Source of the DNA: Nocardia mikamii NBRC 108933
GTDB lineage: Bacteria; Actinomycetota; Actinomycetes; Mycobacteriales; Mycobacteriaceae
Reading direction: 5' to 3'
Assembly: GCF_001613505.1 (NCBI RefSeq)
Contig: NZ_BDCM01000014.1
Coordinates: 639,016-703,015, forward strand
DNA length: 64,000 nucleotides
Shown: positions 26,159 through 35,178 of the stretch, one piece after another
Layout of the letters: each line of letters begins with the position of its first letter
Numbering within the stretch: the stretch's first letter is position 1
Made by a program: the position numbers and the translations under genes
Notes under the pieces: generated by a model
The model's input: the letters and a program-made list of their open reading frames with translations, nothing else
What the model was told of the DNA's origin: nothing
Databases searched by the model: none

Positions 26159-26788
26159 ATGCTCAGCGAGATGAGCGAGCAGGCCGAAACCCGAGTCGAG
26201 CGCAAGGAGCGCACGCGCCGAGCGCTGCTGGACGGCACGCTGGCGCTGGCGGCCGAGCGCGGATTCGCGGCACTGAGCCTGCGTGAGATCGCCCGCTCGG
26301 CGGGGATCGTGCCCACTGCCTTCTATCGCCATTTCGATTCCCTCGACGAACTGGGGAACACCCTGGTCGACGAGGGCGTGAGGCAGCTGCGCCTGGCGCT
26401 GCGGCACTTGCGCCGCACCCCGGACGCGCGCCTGGCCGAAACGGTGCGATTCGTCTTCGCGCAGATCGCCGGCCGCGAGGACCTCTACGGCTTCCTCATC
26501 CGCGAACGCCACGGCGGCGCACTGACACTACGCACCGCGATAGCCTCCGAAATGCAGTTGATCACAAGGGAATTGGTGGTCGACATGTCGCGAATTCCCG
26601 CACTCGACGCCTGGCCGACCGATGATCTGGAACTGGCCGCCGACCTGATCGTCTCCACCGTCGCCGACCACATCGCCGACTTCGTCGCCGCGCCGCTGCG
26701 CGACCGCCCCCTCGTCGTCGACCGCACCGTCGGCCAGGTCCGAATGATCGCCCTCGGCATGGCCGCCTGGAAACCTCACACCGCCTGA
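26159..26788 (+). CDS. TetR-family regulator, DesT/FabR-like
   Basis: A 209-residue TetR-family repressor. The HTH region RVERKERTRRALLDGTLALAAERGF... LSLREIARSAGIVPTAFYRHFDSLDELG closely follows Pseudomonas DesT and E. coli FabR, in particular GIVPTAFYRHF. DesT senses the acyl-CoA saturated/unsaturated ratio and controls a desaturase plus its oxidoreductase. This gene lies divergent from exactly such a pair, so the same role is inferred. The start is uncertain: in-frame GTG 26147, ATG 26159 and ATG 26171 are all possible, and none has a strong ribosome binding site. Confidence 0.85.
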   Translation: MLSEMSEQAETRVERKERTRRALLDGTLALAAERGFAALSLREIARSAGIVPTAFYRHFDSLDELGNTLVDEGVRQLRLALRHLRRTPDARLAETVRFVFAQIAGREDLYGFLIRERHGGALTLRTAIASEMQLITRELVVDMSRIPALDAWPTDDLELAADLIVSTVADHIADFVAAPLRDRPLVVDRTVGQVRMIALGMAAWKPHTA

Positions 26789-26803
26789 GCGCCCCTCATA
26801 CAG

Positions 26804-26844
26804 AAGGACGCCCCGCGGGCCTCGCGGCCGTGCGAGGCGCCCTT
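26804..26844 (+). terminator. Terminator hairpin after the TetR gene
   Basis: AAGGACGCC / GGCGCCCTT pair with one mismatch around an inner CCGCG/CGCGG stem, 15 bases past the stop codon. Confidence 0.55.
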
Positions 26845-26940
26845 CCCGTATCCGAGATAGTGCAGAGCACCGCGGGTGATGATACAGAAAACGGCACGTG
26901 CTCACAGGTTTCTCGCAGTTCCGGCTCCCCTGGCCGGGAA

Positions 26941-26958
26941 TATGCACCACGTTGCATA
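26941..26958. promoter_or_regulatory. Putative PadR operator
   Basis: TATGCA CCACGT TGCATA, a perfect 6-bp inverted repeat 29 bases before the PadR start. PadR repressors classically bind ATGnnnnnnCAT-like dyads at their own promoter, so autoregulation is likely. Confidence 0.65.
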
Positions 26959-26987
26959 GTACAGCGGGTATCGGTTAACCTCACGGC

Positions 26988-27590
26988 ATGGCCCTCGAAC
27001 ACGCACTGCTGGTATCGCTGAGCGAGCGAGCCGGTTCGGGGTACGAACTGGCGCGCCGATTCGACAAATCGATCGGATTCTTCTGGAGCGCAACGCATCA
27101 GCAGATCTACCGGGTGCTCAAGCGCATGGAGGAACGCGGCTGGGTCACCGGCGAGGCGATCGCTCAGGACGGGCGGCCGGACAAGAAGGTCTACACCGTC
27201 AGCGATGCCGGGCACGCCGAACTGGCGCGCTGGATTGCGGAGCCGACCGACGATATCGGCCCGCTGCGTAGCGAATTGGGCGTCAAGATCCGCGCCGCCG
27301 CGCACGGCGATCTCCGAGCACTGCGCGCCGAGGTCGAACGCCATCGCGACCAGCACGCCCAGCGGCTGGAGTTGTACCGCCTCATCGAGAAGAAGGATTT
27401 CCCCGCTCCGGACCGGCTCACCGGCACCGCTCTCTACCAGTATCTGGTGTTGCGGGGCGGGATCCGCGTCGAGGTCGGCTTCGTCGAATGGTGCGACGAG
27501 GTACTGGCCGGGCTGCGGGGTGCGCTGCGTTCGTCGTCACTCGATCCGGAAGCCTCAGCCCCGCAACCGGATTCCGTTTCCGAAAGGTGA
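26988..27590 (+). CDS. PadR family transcriptional regulator
   Basis: A 200-residue regulator: N-terminal winged helix (MALEHALLVSLSERAGSGYELARRFDKSIGFFWSATHQQIYRVLKRMEERGWV) and C-terminal PadR_C helical dimerisation domain (about 95-180). No purine-rich ribosome binding site precedes ATG 26988, so leaderless translation is possible. It overlaps closely with fadH-like gene: its stop is four bases before the next ATG and carries that gene's AAAGG. With the dyad just upstream it probably represses the PadR-FadH-VOC operon in response to an aromatic or acyl ligand. Confidence 0.9.
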   Translation: MALEHALLVSLSERAGSGYELARRFDKSIGFFWSATHQQIYRVLKRMEERGWVTGEAIAQDGRPDKKVYTVSDAGHAELARWIAEPTDDIGPLRSELGVKIRAAAHGDLRALRAEVERHRDQHAQRLELYRLIEKKDFPAPDRLTGTALYQYLVLRGGIRVEVGFVEWCDEVLAGLRGALRSSSLDPEASAPQPDSVSER

Positions 27591-27594
27591 TCCC

Positions 27595-29646
27595 ATGACC
27601 GCGAATTCCGATTCGCCGCATTCGTATCCCCACCTGTTCGAGCCGCTCGACCTGGGCCACACCACGCTGCGCAACCGCGTGGTCATGGGTTCGATGCATA
27701 CCGGGCTGGAAGATCGCGCCTGGGATACCAACCGTCTCGCCGCCTATTTCGCCGAGCGCGCCCGCGGCGGCGTAGGCCTGATCATCACCGGCGGCTACGC
27801 ACCCAACCGCGAGGGCTGGCTGCTGCCGCTGGGCGCCAAACTCACCAACAAGACCGAGGCGTACCGGCACCGCGCGATCACGAGGGCGGTGCACGCCGAG
27901 GGCGGCAAGATCGCCCTGCAGATCCTGCACGCCGGGCGCTATGCCTATGTGCCGTTCAGTGTTTCGGCCTCCTCGATCAAGGCGCCGATCAACCCGTTCC
28001 GCCCCCGCAAACTCTCCGACAAGGGCGTCGAGCGCACCATCGAGGACTACGTGCGCTGTGCGCGGCTGGCGAAGTTCGCCGGATACGACGGTGTCGAGAT
28101 CATGGGTGGCGAGGGTTACCTGATCAACCAGTTCCTCGCACCGCGCACCAACAAGCGCACCGACCGCTGGGGCGGGTCGGCGGAGAACCGGCGGCGTTTC
28201 CCGCTGGAGATCGTGCGCCGGATCCGGGCCGCGGTCGGCACGGACTTCGTCATCGTCTTCCGGCTGTCGATGGCCGAATTCGTCGAGCACGGTCAGGCCG
28301 AGCCCGAAATCATCGCCCTGGCAACCGAATTGGAGGCCGCGGGCGTCAGCATCATCAATACCGATATCGGCTGGCACGAGGCGCGGGTGCCGACGATCGT
28401 CACCTCGGTGCCGCGCGCCGCCTTCGTCGAGTTCACCGCGAAAATCACCGCGCGCGTGAACATTCCGGTCTGCGCCTCGAACCGGATCAACATGCCCGAG
28501 ACCGCCGAGGAGATCCTCACCCGCGGCGACGCCGATCTGGTGTCGCTGGCGCGGCCGCTGCTGGCCGACCCGGAGTGGGCCGCCAAGGCACGCGCCGCGC
28601 GCGACGACGAGATCAACACCTGCATCGCCTGCAACCAGGCCTGCCTGGACCACGCCTTCGTCCACAAAACCGTGTCCTGCCTGCTGAATCCGCGGGCCGG
28701 CCACGAAACCGAACTCCGGCTGCTGCCCACCCGCCGTATGCAGCGCATCGCGGTCGTGGGCGCGGGACCGGCAGGACTGTCGGCGGCGGTGAACCTGGCC
28801 GAGCGCGGCCACAAGGTGGATCTGTTCGAGGCCGACGACAAGATCGGCGGCCAGTTCGATATCGCGCGCCGGATTCCGGGCAAGGAGGAGTTCAACGAGA
28901 CGATCCGGTATTTCACCCGCAAACTGGAACTCGCCGGGGTGCGGGTGTTCCTCAACCGCCGGGTGAGCGCCGGCGAACTGATCGAAGGCAGTTACGACCA
29001 CGTCGTGGTCGCCACCGGCGTACGCCCGCGTATTCCGAACATCCCGGGTATCGATCATCCGAAGGTGCTCACTTACGCCGAACTGGTGCGCGAGGAGAAG
29101 CCGGTCGGCAAGAAGGTCGCGGTGATCGGGGCGGGCGGAATCGGTTACGACGTCAGCGAATTCCTCACCGTCGAAGGACATCCGGCGCTGAAGCTCGACG
29201 AGTGGAAGCAGGAGTGGGGGGTCACCGCCGACGATCCGGAGGCGCCGGGCCAGCTGACCGCCGCGCGTCCCTCGCCCGCTCCCCGCGATGTCGTCCTGCT
29301 GCAACGGAAGTCGACACCCTTCGGCAAGGGCCTGGGTAAGACCACCGGCTGGGTGCATCGCGCGGCGGTCAAGGCGAAGGGGGTGGAACAGATCGGCGGC
29401 GTCAACTATGAACGCATCGATGATCGCGGACTGCACATCAGCTTCGGCGACAAGCGCGACCGGCCCACCGTCATCGACTGCGACACCGTGATCCTGTGTG
29501 CCGGCCAGGAATCGGTGCGCGATCTGGTCGAGCCGCTCCAGCAGGCGGGGGTGCGCATTCATCTGATCGGCGGCGCCGACGTGGCCGCCGAACTCGATGC
29601 CAAGCGGGCCATCGATCAGGGCACCCGCCTGGCGGCGGCGCTGTAA
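27595..29646 (+). CDS. fadH: NADPH-dependent 2,4-dienoyl-CoA reductase (FadH-like)
   Basis: A 683-residue flavo-iron-sulfur enzyme of the Old Yellow Enzyme/FadH type, which removes double bonds during beta-oxidation of unsaturated fatty acids. Residues 1-340 form the FMN TIM barrel (LRNRVVMGSMHTGLED, GYDGVEIMGGEGYLINQFLAPRTNKRTDRWGGS); Cys343, Cys346, Cys350 and Cys362 (CX2CX3CX11C) bind the [4Fe-4S] cluster; the rest holds FAD (VVGAGPAGLSAAVNLAERGHKV) and NADPH (VIGAGGIGYDVSEFL) domains. Length and order match FadH (Rv1175c). AAAGG lies eight bases before ATG 27595. It is cotranscribed with the PadR gene and, by a TAATG overlap, the VOC gene. Confidence 0.93.
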   Translation: MTANSDSPHSYPHLFEPLDLGHTTLRNRVVMGSMHTGLEDRAWDTNRLAAYFAERARGGVGLIITGGYAPNREGWLLPLGAKLTNKTEAYRHRAITRAVHAEGGKIALQILHAGRYAYVPFSVSASSIKAPINPFRPRKLSDKGVERTIEDYVRCARLAKFAGYDGVEIMGGEGYLINQFLAPRTNKRTDRWGGSAENRRRFPLEIVRRIRAAVGTDFVIVFRLSMAEFVEHGQAEPEIIALATELEAAGVSIINTDIGWHEARVPTIVTSVPRAAFVEFTAKITARVNIPVCASNRINMPETAEEILTRGDADLVSLARPLLADPEWAAKARAARDDEINTCIACNQACLDHAFVHKTVSCLLNPRAGHETELRLLPTRRMQRIAVVGAGPAGLSAAVNLAERGHKVDLFEADDKIGGQFDIARRIPGKEEFNETIRYFTRKLELAGVRVFLNRRVSAGELIEGSYDHVVVATGVRPRIPNIPGIDHPKVLTYAELVREEKPVGKKVAVIGAGGIGYDVSEFLTVEGHPALKLDEWKQEWGVTADDPEAPGQLTAARPSPAPRDVVLLQRKSTPFGKGLGKTTGWVHRAAVKAKGVEQIGGVNYERIDDRGLHISFGDKRDRPTVIDCDTVILCAGQESVRDLVEPLQQAGVRIHLIGGADVAAELDAKRAIDQGTRLAAAL

Positions 29647-30248
29647 TGGCGACCCTCACCCGGCTCGGTTTGCCCGGCGACGAGAAGGCCTGGGCCGCAT
29701 TGGGTTTCGCGGCCGAGGACGGCTCGATGCGAATCGGGCGGATCTCCTGCACGCTCGGAGTCGGCACCGGCTGGGGGTTCGAGGGCATCGAGGCCGACGC
29801 GGCCACACTGGGTGTGCCGGAAATCCTGCACGATGTGGAGAGCGAGTCGGCCCATCCCAACGGGGTGACGTTCGTCGATCACGTCGTCTACTGGGTGCCG
29901 GATCTGGACGAATCCGTCGCCGCGCTGAACGCCGTACTGGGCATCGGCCCGCGGCGGCGCTTCCACCCGCGCGGCCCGGAAGGCCCGGAAATGGCCTTCT
30001 ACCGGGTCGGCGAGGCGTTCCTGGAGGTCGTTTCCGCCCCCACGAAGCGGCCCGCGCTGGTCGGTGTCGCCTTCGGCACTCCGGATCTCGATGCCACGGT
30101 GGCCGTGGTCCGTGCGGCCGGCGGCCCAGTCGGGGATCCGAAGCCGGCGGTGCAGGGCGGACGAATCGCCGGGGTGTGGCACGGGCATATCGACTGGGGT
30201 GTCGCCTTCCTCGAGCCCAAGCCCCGCGGCGAGGCGAAGTCCGGCTAG
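29646..30248 (+). CDS. VOC family (glyoxalase-like) protein
   Basis: A 200-residue protein with a vicinal-oxygen-chelate beta-alpha-beta module in its centre (GVTFVDHVVYWVPDLDESVAALNAVLGIGPRRRFH) and a second half-module around LVGVAFGTPDLDATVAVVRAAGG. His and Glu residues at HVVYWV and EVVSA are potential metal ligands. It has a longer-than-usual N-terminal extension. It is translationally coupled to the fadH-like gene by a one-base overlap, suggesting a role in the same acyl-CoA or aromatic pathway; the reaction is unknown. Confidence 0.8.
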   Translation: MATLTRLGLPGDEKAWAALGFAAEDGSMRIGRISCTLGVGTGWGFEGIEADAATLGVPEILHDVESESAHPNGVTFVDHVVYWVPDLDESVAALNAVLGIGPRRRFHPRGPEGPEMAFYRVGEAFLEVVSAPTKRPALVGVAFGTPDLDATVAVVRAAGGPVGDPKPAVQGGRIAGVWHGHIDWGVAFLEPKPRGEAKSG

Positions 30249-30259
30249 GCTCGGCGACC

Positions 30260-31051
30260 GTGAGCTTGCCTGCACCCACCGCCGACAACCGTGCCGTCGT
30301 CACCGGAGCGTCCTCCGGAATCGGAACCGCTCTGGCCGAGGAGCTCGCCAAACGCGGCTATTCGGTCATCCTGGTCGCCCGGCGCGGCGATCTGCTCGCC
30401 GAGCTGGCGCAGCGGCTGACCGACACCTACGGCGTGACCGCTGAGGTTCGCGCGGTGGACCTGTCCGATCGGGAACAGCGCGCGCCGCTGGTGGCCGAAT
30501 TGGCCGGTCGCGAGATCGCCATCCTGTGCAACAACGCCGGTGTCGCCACCTTCGGCGCCGTCGCCGACCTGGACGCCGACGTCGAACGTTCGGTGATGGA
30601 ACTGAACGCGGTCGCGGTCCACGATCTGACCCTGGCGGTGCTGCCGGGCATGCTCGCCCGCGGCGGTGGCATCCTGATCACCGGTTCGGCGGCCGGGAAC
30701 ATGGCCATCCCCAACAACGCCACCTATGCCGCGACCAAGGCCTTCACCAACACCTTCTCCGAATCGCTGCGCGGCGAGCTGACCGGCAGCGGCGTGCACG
30801 TCACGCTGCTGGCACCGGGCCCGGTACGCACTGACAACCCCGATCAGGACGAGGTCGGCAGCAAGATTCCGGACTTCATCTGGGTGTCGGCCGCCTACAC
30901 GGCGAAAATCTCCATCGACGCCTTGTCGCGCAACAAGATGCGCGTGGTTCCCGGCCTGATCAGCAAGGGTATGAGCGTCGCAGGCCAGTACGCGCCGCGG
31001 GCGCTCACCGCGCCGATCGTCGGCTCGTTCTACAAGAAGCTGGCGGGCTGA
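30260..31051 (+). CDS. Short-chain dehydrogenase/reductase (Rv2509-like)
   Basis: A 263-residue classical SDR: NADP(H) loop TGASSGIG (15-22), NNAG, catalytic Ser in ITGSAAG, and the YAATK active-site pair, followed by a C-terminal segment with MRVVPGLISKGMSVAGQYAPR. The gene order SDR, (LysA-like), HerA-like, orn, tRNA-His corresponds to Rv2509-Rv2511 of M. tuberculosis, where Rv2509 is a mycolate-type reductase relative; reduction of a 3-oxo acyl chain is therefore plausible. GTG 30260 is the start, 11 bases after the VOC gene. Confidence 0.85.
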   Translation: MSLPAPTADNRAVVTGASSGIGTALAEELAKRGYSVILVARRGDLLAELAQRLTDTYGVTAEVRAVDLSDREQRAPLVAELAGREIAILCNNAGVATFGAVADLDADVERSVMELNAVAVHDLTLAVLPGMLARGGGILITGSAAGNMAIPNNATYAATKAFTNTFSESLRGELTGSGVHVTLLAPGPVRTDNPDQDEVGSKIPDFIWVSAAYTAKISIDALSRNKMRVVPGLISKGMSVAGQYAPRALTAPIVGSFYKKLAG

Positions 31052-31196
31052 TCAGCAGGGTGTCAGGGCGGCGTCAAGATCGCGGCGCCGCTGGTCAAGA
31101 CGGCGTATCGAGACGGTTCCGGCGCCTGTCACCGGCGTAGTCCTGACAGTGACCCCCGCAGTCGAGGAGAAAGCGGGGCACCACAGGAGACACGCC

Positions 31197-32540
31197 GTGA
31201 CGTTGCTCGAGATCTTCCCGTCCCTCCGTTCGGGGATGGCGTCCCCGCGACTGGACACCACCGTATGGCCGTGCCGGACGCACTACGACGAACTGGGCCG
31301 CATCACCGTCGACGGGGTCGCCCTCGACGATGTCGCCGACCGCTACGGCACACCGACCTACGTGATCGGCGAGACCGAGATCCACACCCGCTGCCGGTCG
31401 TACCGCGCACACTTCCCGGATGCCGAAATCGTCTACGCCGCAAAGGCTCTGCTGACCCGCACGATCGCCGGGCTGGTCGCCGGCGAGGGCCTCGGCATCG
31501 ATGTGTGCTCGGCCGGCGAATTGGCGATCGCCCTGTCGGCCGGAGTGGATCCGCGGCGAATCATCCTGCACGGCAGCGGGAAACCTTTCGCCGAACTGGA
31601 GTACGCGGTCGGCGCCGGTGTGGGGCGGATCGTGATCGACTCGCTCACCGAGGTGAGTTTGCTGGGCGCGGTCGTCGAGCGGCCGCAGCAAGTGCTGTTG
31701 CGCCTGACTCCCGATATCGACGTGCACGGACATCCGGCCGTGCGCACGGGGGTCAGCGATCAGAAATTCGGCTTCGCCCCGCACGACGAGACCACCGAGG
31801 AGGCGATCCGGACGATCATCGACCATCCCCTGCTGGATCTGCGCGGCTTCCACTGCCACCTCGGCTCGCAGATCCACGACCCCGCCCATTACGGAGAAGC
31901 GGTGCGGCGGCTCGTCGCGCGGATGGCGGAGGTCCGGCACGACTACGGCGTCTTGCTGACCCAGCTCGATCTGGGCGGCGGCCATGCGGTGGCCTACCGC
32001 GCCGGCGACGCGGAATTGAATCTGTCCGAACTGGCCGACATCATCGACGACGCCCTGGACGCGGCGTGCGCGCGAAATCGCTTCCCCCGTCCGGTGATCG
32101 CGATGGAACCGGGTCGCGGCATCGTCGCCCGCGCCGGCGTGACGATCTATCGGGTGACGGCGATCAAGCACGTTCCGGGCGGACGGACGTTCGTGATCGT
32201 GGACGGCGGGATGAACGACAATCCGCGGGTCGCCCTCTACGGGGCTCGCTACGACGCGGTGGTGGCGGGCCGGCATCCCACCGGGCCGACCGTCACCGCC
32301 ACCGTGGCGGGACGCTACTGCGAGGCCGGTGACATCCTCGCCACCGATATCCGTTTACCCGCCGATCTGCGTGTCGGTGAGTTGCTGGCCGTGCCGTGCA
32401 CCGGCGCCTACCACCACAGCCTGGCCTCGGCCTACAACGGTGTGGGGCGGCCGCCGATCGTCGCGGTCCGTGAGGGCCGGATGCGGGAGCTGGTGCGGCG
32501 CGAGACCGTGGAGGATCTGCTGCTTCGCGATCGGGGCTGA
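31197..32540 (+). CDS. Diaminopimelate decarboxylase family protein (LysA paralogue)
   Basis: A 447-residue fold-type III PLP enzyme. Visible elements: Lys83 Schiff base in YAAKALL, DVCSAGELAIAL, HCHLGSQI, EPGRGIVARAG, the active-site Cys in RYCEAGDIL, and ACTGAYHHS-like PCTGAYHHSLASAYNG. It decarboxylates meso-diaminopimelate to lysine or a related D-amino acid. In this group the main lysA normally sits beside argS, thrA and thrC; here the gene stands between the SDR and the HerA-like gene, so a second copy with special function is likely. GTG 31197 is preceded by AGGAGA at eight bases. Confidence 0.87.
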   Translation: MTLLEIFPSLRSGMASPRLDTTVWPCRTHYDELGRITVDGVALDDVADRYGTPTYVIGETEIHTRCRSYRAHFPDAEIVYAAKALLTRTIAGLVAGEGLGIDVCSAGELAIALSAGVDPRRIILHGSGKPFAELEYAVGAGVGRIVIDSLTEVSLLGAVVERPQQVLLRLTPDIDVHGHPAVRTGVSDQKFGFAPHDETTEEAIRTIIDHPLLDLRGFHCHLGSQIHDPAHYGEAVRRLVARMAEVRHDYGVLLTQLDLGGGHAVAYRAGDAELNLSELADIIDDALDAACARNRFPRPVIAMEPGRGIVARAGVTIYRVTAIKHVPGGRTFVIVDGGMNDNPRVALYGARYDAVVAGRHPTGPTVTATVAGRYCEAGDILATDIRLPADLRVGELLAVPCTGAYHHSLASAYNGVGRPPIVAVREGRMRELVRRETVEDLLLRDRG

Positions 32541-32591
32541 GCGGCAACGAGTCTCGGCGCGGGTCGAGTACCGTCCGATGTCCGGGGCTGC

Positions 32592-34316
32592 TCAGCGTTT
32601 GCGGGTGCCGAAGAGGCTGCGGCTGATCTCCCGGTCCGCGGCCGAGGCCGCCGAACGCAGGAAACTCTTCACCGCCGGATTGCTCATGATCCGTTCCGCC
32701 GCCGAGACGTCCGGCTCCGGCCCCCGCCCGCCGGAGCCCTGCGGCACCGGCTGCGGTTCGGGTTCGGCCGCGACGACTTTCGCCGCGAGCATCTCGTAGG
32801 CGGATTCCCGGTCGACGGTGCGGCCGTACTTCTCGAACAGTGGGCTCGACTGCGCGCGCGAGCGGATGCCGTCGTCGCCGATGGTGTTCATCAGCGACCG
32901 CGGTGGCCGCAACCGGGTCCAGGCCACCGGCGTCGGCGCACCCTGTTCGGACAGCACCGTGACGATCGCCTCACCGATACCCAATGCGGTGAGCGCGTTT
33001 TCGAGATCGTAGGCGGCGGTCTTCGGGTAGGTGCGCACCGTTCTCGACAGCGCCTTCTGATCGTCCGGGGTGAACGCGCGCAGTGCGTGCTGAATCCGCG
33101 CACCCAATTGCGACAGCACCGCATTGGGCACATCGGTGGGCAATTGTGTGCAGAAGAACACGCCCACGCCCTTGGAGCGGATCAGTTTCACCGTCTGCTC
33201 GACCTGCTCCAGGAACGCCTTGGACGCGTCGGCGAACAGCAGATGCGCCTCGTCGAAGATGAACACCAGCTTGGGTTTGTCGACATCGCCGACTTCCGGC
33301 AGGGTCTGGAAGAGATCGGCCAGCACCCACATCAGGAAGGTGGAGAACAGCACCGGCCGCGCCGCCTGCGATCCGAGTTCGAACAGCGTGATCACGCCCT
33401 GTCCGCCGGCGGTCCGCAACAGATCGGCGGGGTCGAGTTCCGGCTCACCGAAGAAGGTGTCGCCGCCGTCGGCCTCCAGATTCACCAGGGCACGCAGGAT
33501 CACCCCGGCCGTCGCGGCCGAGACCCCGCCGATCCCCTTCAGATCCTCCTTCCCCTCCGGACTGGTCAGGTGCTGGATCACCGAACGCAGGTCCTTCAGA
33601 TCCAGCAGTGCCAGCCCGCGTGTGTCGGCCCAGCGGAAGATCAGCCCGAGGGTGGATTCCTGAGTGTCGTTGAGCCCCAGCACTTTAGCGAGCAGAACGG
33701 GACCGAACGAGGTGATGGTCGCGCGAATCGGCACGCCGATCCCCTCGGTGCCGAGAGAGACGAATTCGGTCGGGAATCCGTGCGGCGCCCAGTCGGCGTC
33801 ACCGGTCTGCGCGGCCCGGGCGGCGAGCTTGTCGTTCGATTCGCCCTGCTGCGCCAGCCCCGACAGATCGCCCTTCACATCGGCGAGCACCACCGGGACG
33901 CCTGCCGCGGACAACTGTTCGGCGATGCCCTGCAGGGTCTTGGTCTTACCGGTTCCGGTGGCGCCGGCGACGAGACCGTGGCGGTTCAGCGTGCGCATCG
34001 GAATCCGAACCCGCGCGGCCGGATCGATGTCCCCGCCGACGACGACCGCGCCCAGTTCCAGCGCCGCCCCCTCGAAGGCGTAACCGGCCGCGATCTGTTG
34101 TGCGATCGAATCAGCCTCGCCGGCACCCGGTTTCGCGCCGGCAGTCGGTGCTGCCGTCTCGGACTCGGCCGGTTTCGCATCGGTGGCCGGTTCGGCGGCG
34201 GCTTCGGCCTCGGCCGCCTCCGCCGCGGCCGCCGCCTCCGCCGCGACCCGGGCCGCTTCCTCGGCCGCCTTGCGCGCGGCCGCCGCCTTCGCCGCTTTGT
34301 CCTCGGAACTGGTCAT
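32592..34316 (-). CDS. HerA-like ATPase (DUF853, Rv2510c-like)
   Basis: A 574-residue P-loop ATPase. The N-terminal 70 residues are an Ala/Glu/Lys-rich low-complexity, probably coiled region. Then come Walker A AGATGTGKTKTLQG, a DVKGDLSGLAQQG segment, Walker B LVFIFDEAHLLF, and an arginine-finger-like ELGSQAARPVLFSTFLMWVLADLF. DUF853/HerA-type ATPases are hexameric DNA or protein translocases; the mycobacterial homologue has no proven role. ATG 34316 was chosen for GGAGG at eight bases and agreement with homologues. It is divergent from orn, as in M. tuberculosis. Confidence 0.88.
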   Translation of the reverse strand: MTSSEDKAAKAAAARKAAEEAARVAAEAAAAAEAAEAEAAAEPATDAKPAESETAAPTAGAKPGAGEADSIAQQIAAGYAFEGAALELGAVVVGGDIDPAARVRIPMRTLNRHGLVAGATGTGKTKTLQGIAEQLSAAGVPVVLADVKGDLSGLAQQGESNDKLAARAAQTGDADWAPHGFPTEFVSLGTEGIGVPIRATITSFGPVLLAKVLGLNDTQESTLGLIFRWADTRGLALLDLKDLRSVIQHLTSPEGKEDLKGIGGVSAATAGVILRALVNLEADGGDTFFGEPELDPADLLRTAGGQGVITLFELGSQAARPVLFSTFLMWVLADLFQTLPEVGDVDKPKLVFIFDEAHLLFADASKAFLEQVEQTVKLIRSKGVGVFFCTQLPTDVPNAVLSQLGARIQHALRAFTPDDQKALSRTVRTYPKTAAYDLENALTALGIGEAIVTVLSEQGAPTPVAWTRLRPPRSLMNTIGDDGIRSRAQSSPLFEKYGRTVDRESAYEMLAAKVVAAEPEPQPVPQGSGGRGPEPDVSAAERIMSNPAVKSFLRSAASAADREISRSLFGTRKR

Positions 34317-34486
34317 CGCCGATCCTCCGTCGCCCTGCCCACCGCTGCCGACACCACTGGAAGCACGCATACACCTGGGCAAAACTGTAGCGGGAGGTTT
34401 GCCGGAAGGCGGCCGCAACGGGCCGGACGGCGCGCATCCGGTGCGGTCGGTCCGATTCGCACCGTCCGCGCACTAAGGTTGCCGGG

Positions 34487-35125
34487 GTGTCCGACAAATT
34501 GATGGTGTGGATGGATTGCGAGATGACCGGCCTGCGCCTGGACAGCGACAAGCTGATCGAGGTGGCCGCGCTCGTAACCGATAGCGATCTCAATATCCTC
34601 GGCGACGGCGTCGATATCGTCATCCACGCCGACGACGACGCGTTGGCGGCGATGCCGCCGGTGGTACAGGAAATGCACGCCAAATCCGGCCTCACCGAGG
34701 AGGTGCGCCGCTCCACCGTCACGATGGAGCAGGCGCAGCAGCAGGTCCTCGACTACGTGCGCGAGTGGGTTCCCACCCCCGGCACCGTGCCGCTCGCCGG
34801 CAATTCCATCGCTACCGACCGCGGCTTCATCGCCCGCGACATGCCCGAACTCGACGCCCACCTGCACTACCGGATGATCGATGTGAGCTCCATCAAAGAA
34901 CTGTGCCGGCGCTGGTATCCGCGCATCTACTTCGGCCAGCCGGAGAAGGGCCTGGCCCACCGCGCCCTCGCCGATATCGAGGAGTCGATCCGCGAGCTCC
35001 GGTACTACCGGCGGACCGCGTTCGTTGCCGCCCCCGGACCCTCGACCGCCGAGATCGCCGAGATCGCCGCGCAGGTCAGCGCCGGTTCCACCGGCACCCA
35101 GCCACCCGCCACACCCGCCGATTAG
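34487..35125 (+). CDS. orn: Oligoribonuclease
   Basis: A 212-residue DEDDh 3'-5' exoribonuclease that degrades 2- to 5-nt RNAs and the c-di-nucleotide products pGpG/pApA. Motifs are Asp10 and Glu12 in MVWMDCEMTGL, AGNSIATDRGFIARDMPELD (Exo II), and HRALADIEESIREL (Exo III with catalytic His and Asp). The C-terminal 35 residues are a low-complexity Ala/Pro/Thr tail. GTG 34487 is the start. It is directly followed by tRNA-His, as in mycobacteria. Confidence 0.96.
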   Translation: MSDKLMVWMDCEMTGLRLDSDKLIEVAALVTDSDLNILGDGVDIVIHADDDALAAMPPVVQEMHAKSGLTEEVRRSTVTMEQAQQQVLDYVREWVPTPGTVPLAGNSIATDRGFIARDMPELDAHLHYRMIDVSSIKELCRRWYPRIYFGQPEKGLAHRALADIEESIRELRYYRRTAFVAAPGPSTAEIAEIAAQVSAGSTGTQPPATPAD

Positions 35126-35178
35126 GTTTCCCGGCGGTCTTCGCGCTACCATCTACCGCGCCGGTTGTTACCGGCAAT

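Noticed and set aside
27418..29562. A 714-codon minus-strand frame, the longest antisense frame in the window
   Set aside because: Lies wholly opposite the fadH-like gene, which shows three cofactor-binding domains; no start signals.
33087..34502. A 471-codon plus-strand frame overlapping the HerA-like gene and its promoter
   Set aside because: Shadow of the ATPase on the minus strand; Walker motifs are on that strand.
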